Part shown: positions 8,963 to 16,843 of the stretch, piece after piece
How positions within the stretch are numbered: position 1 is the stretch's first letter
How the letters are laid out: every line of letters starts with the position of its first letter
DNA from: a bacterium
GTDB lineage: Bacteria > Vulcanimicrobiota > Vulcanimicrobiia > Vulcanimicrobiales > Vulcanimicrobiaceae
Assembly (NCBI GenBank): GCA_021794205.1
Contig: JAJYRH010000001.1
Coordinates: forward strand, 205,688-269,687
Reading direction: 5' to 3'
DNA length: 64,000 nucleotides
The notes under the pieces: generated by a model
What the model was told of the DNA's origin: nothing
What the model saw: only the letters and a program-made list of their open reading frames with translations
Database searches by the model: none
Position numbers and translations under genes: made by a program

Positions 8963-11656
8963 TTAGGCGAGTATCGGATTGGGTTTTTCGGTATCGATCG
9001 CGTACTTCGCGATCGCTTCGCTCACGCGCTTGCGGGGGATCGTTCCCTCCGCAGCGAGCGCGCTGAGCGCCGCGAGTGCGACGTAGCGCCGATCCACTTC
9101 GAAATGCGCGCGCAATTTTGCGCGATAGTCGCTGCGCCCGAAGCCGTCGGTTCCCAACGTCGTGTACGAACGTTCGAGGAAGGGCCGAATCATCTCCGGG
9201 AAACTGCGAATATAATCGGTCGCCGCAATCGCCGGACCGACGTGCCCCTCGAGTTGCTGTTCAACGAAGCAACGACGCGGCGTCCCCTCGGGATGCAGCA
9301 TATTCCAGCGATGCGCTTCGACACCGTCGCGCTGCAACTGCGAGAACGAGGTAACGCTCCAAACGTCGGCCGCGATTTCGAAGTCCTTTTCGAGCAGGTC
9401 CGCGCCGGCGATCACCTCGCGCAGGATCGCTCCCGAGCCGAAGAGTTGAACGCGCGGCGTTTTCTTGCCGCCCGATCCCGAACGCAACAGATACATGCCG
9501 CGCAGAATCCCTTCGCGCGCGCCTTCGGGCATTGCGGGATGCGCGTAATTTTCGTTGAGTAAGGTGATGTAGTAATAGACGTCCTCTTGCTCGGCGAGCA
9601 TGCGGCGCATGCCGTCCTGGACGATCGTCGCGACTTCGTAGCTAAACGTCGGATCGTAGGCGACGCAGTTCGGAATGAACGAGGCGTGGACGTGGCTGTG
9701 CCCGTCTTCGTGTTGGAGCCCCTCGCCGTTGAGCGTGGTGCGCCCCGAGGTGCCGCCGAGCAGAAAACCGCGCGTGCGCGAATCGCCGGCGGCCCATGCG
9801 AGATCGCCGATGCGTTGGAAGCCGAACATCGAGTAGTAGATGTAGAACGGAATCATCGGCAGGTTGTGGTTGCTATACGCGGTTCCGGCGGCGATCCAGG
9901 ACGAAAACGCGCCTGCTTCGCAGATGCCTTCTTGAAGGATCTGGCCATGTTTATCCTCGCGATACCACATTAATTGTTCGGCATCTTGCGGGTGATAGAG
10001 CTGGCCGACCGACGAGTAGATGCCGAGCTGTCGGAACATGCCTTCCATGCCGAAGGTGCGCGATTCGTCCGCGACGATCGGCACGACGCGCGGCCCGATT
10101 TCGGCGTCGCGAACCAACGTGCTGAGGATGCGTACGAACGCCATCGTCGTCGAGATCTCGCGATCGCCGGTGCTCTGTAATTGCGCATCGAAGGTTTCGA
10201 GCGGAGGAACCGTGAGCGCCGTCGATTTGCGCCGCCGTGCGGGCAGGTGCCCCTGTGCGGCCATCCGCTCGCGGAGATAGCGCATCTCCGGAGAGTTCTC
10301 GTCGGGCTTATAGAAGGGGATTTCGTCGATCTTTGCGTCTGGAATTGGAATGGAAAAGCGATCGCGGAACGCGCGCATCTCTTCGACGTCCATCTTCTTG
10401 GCTTGGTGGGCGATATTCCGCGCTTCGCCCGCCTCGCCCATGCCGTAACCCTTGATCGTCTTGGCGAGGATTACCGTCGGCGCGCCCTTCTGCGCGAACG
10501 CCGAAGCGTATGCGGCGTAGACCTTGAGCGGATCGTGCCCGCCGCGTTGCAGCGCCCAAACCTCGTCGTCGCTCCAGGAGGCGACCATCGCCTCGGTCTC
10601 CGGATAGCGACCGAAGAATTGCTCGCGCACGTATTTCCCGTCGCGCGATTTGAACGTTTGGTAATCGCCGTCGACGCACTCCATCATCAGCTGGCGCAGA
10701 CGCCCGTTGGTATCGGCGGCGAGCAGCGGATCCCATTTGCTGCCCCAGATCACTTTGATGACGTTCCAACCCGCGCCTTTGAAGAAGCGCTCGAGCTCCT
10801 GAATGATCTTGCCGTTGCCGCGGACCGGGCCGTCGAGTCGCTGCAGATTGCAATTGACGACCCAGATGAGGTTATCGAGTTTCTCGCGCCCGGCGAGCGA
10901 GATCGCGCCGAGCGACTCGGGCTCGTCCATCTCGCCGTCGCCGAGAAATGCCCACACTTTCCGGTCGCCGTTATCTTGTAATTCGCGATCGTGCAGGTAG
11001 CGCATGAAGCGCGCCTGGTAGATCGACATGATCGGCCCCAAACCCATGGAGACCGTTGGATACTGCCAGAAATCCGGCATCAACCACGGGTGCGGATAGG
11101 ACGAGAGCCCATGCCCGTCGACTTCTTGGCGGAAATTCAGGAGCTGCTCTTCGCTGATACGTCCTTCGAGAAATGCGCGCGCGTAAAAGCCCGGTGCGGA
11201 GTGCCCTTGCAAGAAGAGCATGTCGCCGCCGAAATTTTCGGAAGGCGCGCGAAAAAAATGATTGAAGCCGACATCGTAGAGCGTCGCCGCCGAAGCGAAG
11301 CTCGCGACGTGTCCGCCGAGTTCGCTGCTGGTTTTATTCGCGCGAACGACGGTCGCCATGGCGTTCCAGCGCACGTAGTGGCGCAGGCGCGCTTCGATAT
11401 CGCGATCGCCCGGCATGGTGGGCTGCCGTTCCGGCGGGATCGTGTTGACGTACGGGCTCTCGAGGCCGAGCGAAACGTGGGCGCCGCCGGCTTGCGCTTC
11501 GGCGACGAGCGTTTCGAGCAGCGCGCGGGCGCGTTCGGGGCCTTCGGCGGCGAGGACGCCGCGAAGCGCCTCGCGCCATTCGAGCGTCTCTTGGGGGTCG
11601 GGTTGAGGTGCATGCAGAGCGTCCATGCGCGCGGAGTCACCCCTGCGAGCCGCCAT
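8963..11656 (-). CDS. aceE: Pyruvate dehydrogenase E1 component, homodimeric type
   Basis: An 897-residue thiamine-diphosphate enzyme that decarboxylates pyruvate and acetylates the E2 lipoyl group. Length and layout match the single-chain E. coli AceE type rather than the alpha/beta heterotetramer. The ThDP/Mg signature runs from GDGEMDEPE to NCN near residues 235-265. HVASFASAATLYDVGFNHFFR lies at the active-site N-terminal region, and EGLQHEDGHSH in the central domain. The first ATG (11656) has its AGGAG directly against it, so the second ATG at 11626 (with AGGGG about 12 bases upstream) may be the real start. It precedes aceF in an operon. Confidence 0.94.
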   Translation of the reverse strand: MAARRGDSARMDALHAPQPDPQETLEWREALRGVLAAEGPERARALLETLVAEAQAGGAHVSLGLESPYVNTIPPERQPTMPGDRDIEARLRHYVRWNAMATVVRANKTSSELGGHVASFASAATLYDVGFNHFFRAPSENFGGDMLFLQGHSAPGFYARAFLEGRISEEQLLNFRQEVDGHGLSSYPHPWLMPDFWQYPTVSMGLGPIMSIYQARFMRYLHDRELQDNGDRKVWAFLGDGEMDEPESLGAISLAGREKLDNLIWVVNCNLQRLDGPVRGNGKIIQELERFFKGAGWNVIKVIWGSKWDPLLAADTNGRLRQLMMECVDGDYQTFKSRDGKYVREQFFGRYPETEAMVASWSDDEVWALQRGGHDPLKVYAAYASAFAQKGAPTVILAKTIKGYGMGEAGEARNIAHQAKKMDVEEMRAFRDRFSIPIPDAKIDEIPFYKPDENSPEMRYLRERMAAQGHLPARRRKSTALTVPPLETFDAQLQSTGDREISTTMAFVRILSTLVRDAEIGPRVVPIVADESRTFGMEGMFRQLGIYSSVGQLYHPQDAEQLMWYREDKHGQILQEGICEAGAFSSWIAAGTAYSNHNLPMIPFYIYYSMFGFQRIGDLAWAAGDSRTRGFLLGGTSGRTTLNGEGLQHEDGHSHVHASFIPNCVAYDPTFSYEVATIVQDGMRRMLAEQEDVYYYITLLNENYAHPAMPEGAREGILRGMYLLRSGSGGKKTPRVQLFGSGAILREVIAGADLLEKDFEIAADVWSVTSFSQLQRDGVEAHRWNMLHPEGTPRRCFVEQQLEGHVGPAIAATDYIRSFPEMIRPFLERSYTTLGTDGFGRSDYRAKLRAHFEVDRRYVALAALSALAAEGTIPRKRVSEAIAKYAIDTEKPNPILA

Positions 11657-11703
11657 CTCCTGCTGGTGGATCGTGCCAATTCCAGCCTAGGAACGGGCCA
11701 ATC

Positions 11704-12606
11704 CTAGAAATTTTCGACCGCGCTCAGGTCGACCCGCTCCTCGCGGAGGACGACGCCGATCGCGCCGAGCAGCAGCACCCCGCCGAGCAGTGCGAGCGCG
11801 GGGATCGGCTCGCCGAAGATGGCGAGCGCGAGGGCGCCGGCGATCACCGGCTCGAGCAGGGTCGCGAAGGAGACCGCGTTCGGGGTGAAGTGCCGAAGGC
11901 TCGCGTTGATCGCGGTGTGCCCGAGGAGTTGCGAGATGAGCGCCATCGCGAGGATGCCCGCCCACGCGCTGCTATCGTACAGCGGCGGAGCGGGTTGATG
12001 CGCGACGAGCGAGGCGACGACGAGTGCGAGTGCGGCCCAGCTGAAGGTGCGCGTCACGATGGTGCGCGTGGTGAGCGCGGCGCGCACCTCGCGGACGAGG
12101 AGCAGGTAGGCGCCGATCGCCATGCTTCCGAGCAATGCGAGCGCATCGCCGAGCAGCGCGTGGCCGGGAATCGGTGCGGGCGTGCGGTCGATGCCGACGA
12201 CGAGCAAAAGGCCGAGGCCGCCGATGATAAACCCGATGGTCGCCAAGCGCGAGAGCGGACGTTTGCACACGAACGCATCGTAGAGCGCGGTCCAGATCGG
12301 CGTCGTCGTGACGAGCAACGTCGAAATCGCGACCGAGGTGTATTCGAGCGAGGCGATCCAGAGCGCGAAATGCGCCGCGAGTGCGAGGCCGGCGAAGGCG
12401 AGCGTGCGGCTCGCTGCGGCGTTCGGGCGCGCGCTGCGCGGTTGCGGGCGCAGCGCGGCGAGCAACAGCATGACGAGCGCCGCGATGCTCAAACGTGCCG
12501 CCGCGACACCGATCGGCGTACCGCCGATCAATGCGTAGCGCGCGAAGATCGCCGCCGCACCGACGGCGATCTGCGCGAAACCGAGAACCAACACCGCACG
12601 CGTCAT
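11704..12606 (-). CDS. EamA/DMT-family transporter
   Basis: A 300-residue membrane protein with ten predicted hydrophobic helices in two EamA-like halves (about residues 1-140 and 150-290). This is typical of drug/metabolite exporters such as RhaT/YdcZ relatives. The first half contains ISTLLVTTTPIWTALYDAFVCKRPL and the second ISQLLGHTAINASLRHFTPNAVS, the conserved helix 4 and 9 regions of the family. It lies 47 bases upstream of aceE on the same strand, so the two could be co-transcribed. The substrate cannot be read from the sequence. Confidence 0.85.
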   Translation of the reverse strand: MTRAVLVLGFAQIAVGAAAIFARYALIGGTPIGVAAARLSIAALVMLLLAALRPQPRSARPNAAASRTLAFAGLALAAHFALWIASLEYTSVAISTLLVTTTPIWTALYDAFVCKRPLSRLATIGFIIGGLGLLLVVGIDRTPAPIPGHALLGDALALLGSMAIGAYLLLVREVRAALTTRTIVTRTFSWAALALVVASLVAHQPAPPLYDSSAWAGILAMALISQLLGHTAINASLRHFTPNAVSFATLLEPVIAGALALAIFGEPIPALALLGGVLLLGAIGVVLREERVDLSAVENF

Positions 12607-12645
12607 GCGGCGGCGGTTGCGGCTAGAGGCGGCTATTCCTCTTCA

Positions 12646-13179
12646 TCAGTGAGCGGTGACGTCGCTCGGCTTGAGTTGGATGCGGAACCAATGCCCCGGA
12701 TAGCCCGACTGGTTCCACACTTTGAGGAAGAGTTTGGTCGGTGCCGCGCCGGTCCAGCCGCTGAGAACCCAATTCACGACGATATGTTGTTTGGGGTGCA
12801 GGCTCGTCGCCGCGAGAATTTTCGTTCGCGGAACGTTAATGGCATCGGGAGCGCTCTCGCTCATCTGCGAGCCGTCTTTGAGTTCGAAGCCGACTTCCAT
12901 GTGCGGAACGCCGACGTCGTTGTTGCCGCTGGGATTCTGTTCGGTCGCGGTGATAACGACATAACCGGGGCCGCTAAAGCCTTGCCCTTCGAGAACGGGA
13001 ACGCTCGTCGTCGCCGACGATGGATAGGTCTCGATTTTATCGATGCGGAGATTGATCACCCCCGCGCGAAAGTATTTGTGCAGCGGCGCATTCTTGATGG
13101 CGGCGGCTGCGGGTGCGGAGAGCAACAACGCGATAAGGACCGGTAGCGTAGCGCGTAGCGGGAGAGTTTTCACGGTCAC
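12646..13179 (-). CDS. Secreted protein of unknown function
   Basis: A 177-residue protein with a clear signal peptide (MTVKTLPLRATLPVLIALLLSAPAAA, cleavage after AAA). The start is GTG 13179 with AGAGGA five bases upstream; another GTG two codons later is possible. The mature part is predicted beta-rich, with no Cys pairs and no motif I can name. It has patches such as GPGYVVITATEQNP and HIVVNWVLSGW that look like a beta-sandwich. It is 39 bases upstream of the EamA transporter gene on the same strand. Real gene on the strength of signal peptide, ribosome site and coding character; function unknown. Confidence 0.65.
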   Translation of the reverse strand: MTVKTLPLRATLPVLIALLLSAPAAAAIKNAPLHKYFRAGVINLRIDKIETYPSSATTSVPVLEGQGFSGPGYVVITATEQNPSGNNDVGVPHMEVGFELKDGSQMSESAPDAINVPRTKILAATSLHPKQHIVVNWVLSGWTGAAPTKLFLKVWNQSGYPGHWFRIQLKPSDVTAH

Positions 13180-13443
13180 CTATTCCTCTGGTTCGGTGCT
13201 GGGGCAGTCGCCGCACGGGCGACGCCGATACGGCTAGTATAGGCTCGCTTGCCTCGTGCGGGCAAGGGCGCGGGCGCAGGTGTGGTGGGCGCACGGACGA
13301 TTTGGTCACGTAGCGGCTCGGATCCCAAGGCTTTCTTAGATGCGACTACGGAAGCGCCGGAATTCGCGACCTTGCTGTCATTAGAATCGCGACATTACAT
13401 GAAGTGCGAGGTGCTCGGGCCCCGACTACGCCGCTCCGCACGT

Positions 13444-13629
13444 TTACCCGAAATTCGGCGCGACCTCAGGCGGTCCTGGTGCTTGTGGTAGGAAGGCCCC
13501 TGACTGCGCGGTTCTTGAGTTTATTTTCACGCTTATTTCTTGGGCCAGCGCCTTTAGTTCCAAAGCATTCTTCGCAAGCGTCGAGCCGCTCAGATTATTG
13601 TGTACCGGACTAATAGTTGATAGCTTCAT
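13444..13629 (-). CDS. Small peptide, possible peptide precursor
   Basis: A 61-residue peptide beginning MKLSTISPVHNN at the ATG at 13629, with GAGGGAG four bases upstream; another ATG at 13647 lacks a good ribosome site. It has a predicted amphipathic helix in the middle (LAKNALELKALAQEI) and a Gly/Pro-rich tail ending in APNFG. It contains no Cys and no double-Gly leader site. It lies downstream of a 63-residue two-helix membrane protein on the same strand, in a stretch less GC-rich than its surroundings. Nothing recognisable matches it. The helical leader plus short Pro/Gly tail is reminiscent of peptide precursors, but no modifying enzyme is adjacent. From 13180 to 13443 I see no gene. 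Confidence 0.45.
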   Translation of the reverse strand: MKLSTISPVHNNLSGSTLAKNALELKALAQEISVKINSRTAQSGAFLPQAPGPPEVAPNFG

Positions 13630-13683
13630 TATGCTCCCTCTCTTCATAAGGTAAGAGTTTTTCGTTACGACTGCGAGGACGGC

Positions 13684-13875
13684 TTATTTCCTGCGATTAT
13701 TTATAAAAATAAAAAATTCCAAACCCACGAAAATACCTAGGGCGGTGTATATCCAGGTCCCTGATGGCTGACTTAAGTGGTACAAGAACCCTCCAAGAAG
13801 TGCACTTAAGAGCGCCGCAATATGTACATCCCATCCTCCCGGCCAAAAATGAACTTTAATCCTTGCCGAACTCAT
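13684..13875 (-). CDS. Small membrane protein with two helices
   Basis: A 63-residue protein starting MSSARIKVHFWPGG at the ATG at 13875, with GGAG nine bases upstream. Two hydrophobic helices are visible (about residues 15-33 and 42-58), with a short polar turn between and a basic end, NNRRK. This suits a small inner-membrane protein with an Nin-Cin layout. The base composition is richer in A and T than neighbouring genes, suggesting a different origin. It is followed on the same strand by the 61-residue peptide gene 54 bases on. An immunity or holin-like role is conceivable, but nothing proves it. Confidence 0.45.
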   Translation of the reverse strand: MSSARIKVHFWPGGWDVHIAALLSALLGGFLYHLSQPSGTWIYTALGIFVGLEFFIFINNRRK

Positions 13876-13949
13876 AGTTTAGTACTCCAACAATCAGTGC
13901 AACCTGCGTACGGGTCACAACGGGGACAATAATGCGGCTGTGATGCTGT

Positions 13950-13988
13950 CCCGCTTTCGCGGAGCGAAGCTGGCCCGCTTTCGCGGAG
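13950..13988. repeat. Direct repeat, two 15-bp copies
   Basis: The 15-base unit CCCGCTTTCGCGGAG occurs at 13950-13964 and again at 13974-13988, giving a 24-base period. Each copy holds an internal inverted arm (CCGC..GCGG). It lies just past the 3' end of the recombinase remnant and may be part of an old recombination site. Confidence 0.6.
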
Positions 13989-14051
13989 AGTTTTTGATTG
14001 GACATCAGGCGGCTTGATTCCGCCGTTCGAACTCTATGGGGGAGAGGTTTC

Positions 14052-14440
14052 CTATCGCCGTATCGTTGTGCCGCGCGGTGTTGTATGGTTGGTGCCTGCT
14101 GCAGGCCGTGCGAGTTCGTCTCGTTCCAGCCGGAACCCGCTGCCGTCGTCGGGGCTGCTGCGCAGGTAGGCGTCGGTGGTGGCGATGGAGGCGTGCCCGA
14201 GGGTATCGCGGATCAGCGCTGTCGAGGTGCCGGCGCGGTGGGCGTGGGTGCCGTGGCTGTGGCGCAGCCAATGCGGCGAGGGCGTTTCTGCAGCCCCGCG
14301 CGCGTCGCGGCGCGCGCGAGGATCTGGCGCACGCGCTCGGCGCCGATCCCCAGCACCCGCGCGCTCGGCGCCTGCTCCGCAAGCTGTTCGCATGAATCTC
14401 ACGCTCCGTTGGTGGGTCGTTCGCGATCGTGGGAACGCTG
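14052..14440 (-). pseudogene. Tyrosine recombinase/integrase, frameshifted C-terminal remnant
   Basis: On the minus strand one frame encodes EQLAEQAPSARVLGIGAERV and then RQILARAATRAGLQK. About 14,300 the similarity jumps to another frame with SPHWLRHSHGTHA, IRDTLGHASIATTDAYL. These are the HxxR, LGH and catalytic-Tyr (Y in TTDAYL) motifs of the Xer/phage integrase catalytic domain. The N-terminal core-binding domain and the first catalytic Arg are absent. A one-base frameshift plus the missing N-terminus makes this a dead remnant. It marks past integration and fits the accessory character of 13.4-15.4 kb. Confidence 0.7.
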
Positions 14441-14520
14441 CGGAGAATATCATTGAGCGAGATAAGATTGGCCGTCGCCAGTGCCGCTGCCCCTAAAAAG
14501 CGACTCCAAAGGTGTTGCGT

Positions 14521-14550
14521 TGTCTCCAAATAGGAGGTAAAATGGAGACA
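14521..14550. promoter_or_regulatory. Perfect inverted repeat around the antitoxin ribosome site
   Basis: TGTCTCCA (14521-14528) and its exact complement TGGAGACA (14543-14550) are 14 bases apart, with AGGAGG (14532-14537) between them. This could be an operator for an autoregulating TA complex, or an mRNA hairpin presenting the ribosome site in its loop. A three-codon frame (ATG GAG ACA TGA, 14542-14553) overlaps the antitoxin ATG and could couple its translation. Confidence 0.55.
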
Positions 14551-15059
14551 TGAAAAGGCGCCGGATGCAGATCGATCTGCGCAGTGAAGACGAACTCACG
14601 CTCGAGCGAGCGCGGCGAGCTTTGGGGACCGAAGGGGACTCGGAGACGGGGCGGGCGCTGCTTGCTCTTTTTGCTCGGATCTCGGCGGCGATCGACCAAG
14701 GCTCGGTCGTCTCGTTTCTCCCCGGCGACGATCCTCGGGCCGTCGATGCGGTCCCCGACATAACCAGTGTGCTCCGCCCCGAATCGCGCTATCGCTTTCT
14801 CACGCACGTGCCGCATCCATGGCGCAAACAGCTCTCGATTAAGGGGCATCGCATCACTGCCGGCCAACTCGTGGCGAGCATGGAAGCGAACAACTGGACG
14901 ATCGATGAGGCGGCGTCGCAGTTTGCCCTCGACGCGCTTGCCGTCGCCGAGGCAGTCGACTATGTTGCGCGCAATCGCTCCCTCGTTCAGGCCGAGGCGG
15001 CGGAAGAGTGGCGGCGCGCCGAGCCGCACGTGACGCATCGTGCGCCTGCTCATCGATGA
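14550..15059 (+). CDS. DUF433-like antitoxin of a type II toxin-antitoxin pair
   Basis: A 169-residue protein starting ATG 14550. The N-terminal ~80 residues are charged and helical. The C-terminal part, GHRITAGQLVASMEANNWTI followed by DEAASQFALDALAVAEAVDYV, matches the DUF433 helix-turn-helix pattern (GTRI.V..L......S.EE.A..Y.L....V..A..Y). DUF433 proteins are the usual antitoxin partners of DUF5615 PIN-like toxins, and such a toxin follows with a 20-base overlap. The upstream inverted repeat at 14521-14550 is a likely autoregulatory site. DUF433 is usually about 75 residues, so this one carries an extra N-terminal half that I do not recognise. Confidence 0.7.
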   Translation: MKRRRMQIDLRSEDELTLERARRALGTEGDSETGRALLALFARISAAIDQGSVVSFLPGDDPRAVDAVPDITSVLRPESRYRFLTHVPHPWRKQLSIKGHRITAGQLVASMEANNWTIDEAASQFALDALAVAEAVDYVARNRSLVQAEAAEEWRRAEPHVTHRAPAHR

Positions 15060-15390
15060 GAATTGTGCGCAAGCCGAGCTGCTCTCCCGCCTGCGCGCAG
15101 CCGGTCACGATGTCGAAACCGTCGTCGCCGCGGTTGGCTCCGGGGCGAGAGACGAGGACGTCGTTTCGTACGCCATAGCGCAACGGCGCGCGATCGTGAC
15201 GAAGGATATCGCGGATTTTACGGAGCTACTTTCCGATCGCGATGACCACGCAGGCCTGCTGCTCATCCGCGAGGGTGTCCACGAGCGTCGCATGACCGCC
15301 TCGGACCTTGCTCGCGCTATCGACAACATATCGGCTACCTATTCTAGGATTGATTCGTACGTTCTCGCGCTCAATTTTTTTGTATGGTGA
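15040..15390 (+). CDS. DUF5615 PIN-like toxin
   Basis: A 116-residue protein from GTG 15040, inside the 3' end of the antitoxin gene. The acidic PIN-fold residues are visible: D and E in LLIDEN near the start, ARDEDVVSYA in the middle, and TKDIADF near residue 54. The family is a compact PIN/Mut7-C-like putative ribonuclease, found paired with DUF433 antitoxins. The overlap and shared upstream operator support a VapBC-like module. Ribonuclease activity is inferred from the fold. Confidence 0.8.
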   Translation: MRLLIDENCAQAELLSRLRAAGHDVETVVAAVGSGARDEDVVSYAIAQRRAIVTKDIADFTELLSDRDDHAGLLLIREGVHERRMTASDLARAIDNISATYSRIDSYVLALNFFVW

Positions 15391-15448
15391 AGCCGCCACC
15401 CCGAAGAGATGGCGGCACCAGTAGTAACGTCGGATCGTCTTCGTTGTA

Positions 15449-16156
15449 CTACGATTTGCCGAGTTCTCGTCCGCCCATCGCCTTGCCGATCACCGCGAGT
15501 TGTGTCTCCGAGAGCCGTGCCGATTGGAGATCGATGATTTCGTCAGCGACGGCGAAGCGTACGATGTTGACGCGTGCCGACCGTATGAGCCGACCGTCCT
15601 CCGAGAAGCGGGCGGTAAACGCACCGAGCTTTTGCGAGGGTTTGCTGTTCTCCGCGGTGGCGCGTTTGACCGTAATGTCGAGCACGCCGCCGCCCTGCAG
15701 GCGATACCCATACGAGAGCGTTTCGTCGGCATAGATTGCCTGCATCACCTTCGCTCCCGCGGGAAGACGCTTCGGCAGCAGAACGTGAAATTCGTGCGAT
15801 GCCGCTCGCACCGCATCGGCGAGCGGGATCGGGTGCTCGATCGCCTTCATGATGCGCCGTTGCTGGCTCGCGTTCGGTAGCGCCCCCGCGAGATGCGATG
15901 CGGTCGCCGGCCCAAAATAGGCGACGGCGAGGTGCTGCAGTGTCGCGCGAATCAATGAGTGCGGCGTCGCTGCAAATGCGACCGCCGGAATCGCGATAGC
16001 GAGCGCGACGGCGGCGATCCGCCGTCCGCGCGGCGCTGCTGCGGTGCGCTGCGGGTTCGCTGCGCGATGGTGAACCGCAGCGAGATCGATGCTCGGTGCG
16101 GGAGTTGAAGCGAGCGCTCCACGAATGCGATCGCGTAAAATCGTGTCGTTAGGCAT
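15449..16156 (-). CDS. Putative membrane anti-sigma factor
   Basis: A 235-residue protein with a cytoplasmic N-terminus of about 45 residues, a single membrane helix (GRRIAAVALAIAIPAVAFAA) and a C-terminal extracytoplasmic domain of about 160 residues. It starts at the ATG at 16156, eight bases inside the end of the ECF sigma gene. That genetic coupling and the one-helix layout are the standard arrangement for anti-sigma factors that hold the sigma factor at the membrane until a signal arrives. No zinc (ZAS) motif HxxxCxxC is visible, so the sigma-binding mode is unclear. The C-terminal domain is unrecognised. Confidence 0.6.
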   Translation of the reverse strand: MPNDTILRDRIRGALASTPAPSIDLAAVHHRAANPQRTAAAPRGRRIAAVALAIAIPAVAFAATPHSLIRATLQHLAVAYFGPATASHLAGALPNASQQRRIMKAIEHPIPLADAVRAASHEFHVLLPKRLPAGAKVMQAIYADETLSYGYRLQGGGVLDITVKRATAENSKPSQKLGAFTARFSEDGRLIRSARVNIVRFAVADEIIDLQSARLSETQLAVIGKAMGGRELGKS

Positions 16157-16721
16157 GTCCGTTGACCTCCGTCATAGCTGGAGCCGCATCGCGTCGCTCT
16201 CCGAGCAGGGCTCGGAGCCGGCGCTTTGCGAGAAACAATCGATAGCGAATCGTTCCGTCGGGGGCGCCGACGACGCGGGCGATCTCCTTGCTGGTGAGAT
16301 CCGCGTAGAAGTGCAGCACGATTGCTTCGCGTTGCATGCTCGGTAGTGCGAGCAACGCACGCTCGATGCCGAGCCGATCGATCGTTGCATCGTCGGTCTC
16401 GGGATCGACGCATTCGATCCGGTCGTCCAAGGGTAGCGAGCTGCGATGGCGCCGTTCGCGCCGCATCGTTGCGCGTGCGGCATTCACGACGAGTCGGTAG
16501 AACCAGCCGCGAAATGCAGCGGGATCGCGCAGCTCGGCAAGCGCGAGCACGAGTTGAGCGCAGGCCTCCTGCGCGCTCTCCTCGGCGAGCGCGCTCTCGC
16601 CGAGGATGCCGCGCGCGATGCGATAGGCATCGGGCCAGCATGCGGTGAGGAGCGCGTCGAGCGCCTCGCGGGTGCCCGCCTGGGCGGCCTGCACGCAGGC
16701 GAGATCGGGGGAATCGGGCAT
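16149..16721 (-). CDS. ECF-type RNA polymerase sigma factor
   Basis: A 190-residue sigma-70 family regulator with only regions 2 and 4. Region 2 runs over about residues 20-90 (DAYRIARGIL, ESAQEAC..LVLAL, FRGWFYRLVVNAAR). Region 4 covers about 120-175, with the HTH in LPSMQREAIVLHFYADLTSK and EIARVVGAPDGTIRYRLFLAKRRL. The start is ATG 16721 with AGGAAGG upstream. It is coupled to the downstream membrane protein, its likely anti-sigma partner. The regulon is unknown. It is divergent from the AAA ATPase gene. Confidence 0.9.
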   Translation of the reverse strand: MPDSPDLACVQAAQAGTREALDALLTACWPDAYRIARGILGESALAEESAQEACAQLVLALAELRDPAAFRGWFYRLVVNAARATMRRERRHRSSLPLDDRIECVDPETDDATIDRLGIERALLALPSMQREAIVLHFYADLTSKEIARVVGAPDGTIRYRLFLAKRRLRALLGERRDAAPAMTEVNGHA

Positions 16722-16821
16722 GGGGCGGTCTTCCTTCCTGGGGGCAAGCGTTCCGGTAGAAGAGATGCGCTCAGGGCCCCAGAGTGTTGGGTCGCGTCGG
16801 AGTTTGTTTTTACAAGAAATA

Positions 16822-16839
16822 CTGAGTAAAATTACTCAG
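16822..16839. promoter_or_regulatory. Perfect palindrome upstream of the AAA ATPase gene
   Basis: CTGAGTAA and TTACTCAG form a perfect 8-bp inverted repeat separated by AA, ending four bases before the ATG at 16844. No ribosome site is visible in the gap. It may be a repressor operator or a translation-blocking hairpin. Confidence 0.6.
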
Positions 16840-16843
16840 CAAG

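Noticed and set aside
11608..13146. 512-codon plus-strand frame over the EamA transporter and secreted protein
   Set aside because: Arg/Glu-rich antisense shadow of two genes with clear membrane helices or signal peptide.
13249..13491. 80-codon plus-strand frame
   Set aside because: No ribosome site, unremarkable composition and overlap with the better-supported minus-strand peptide gene.
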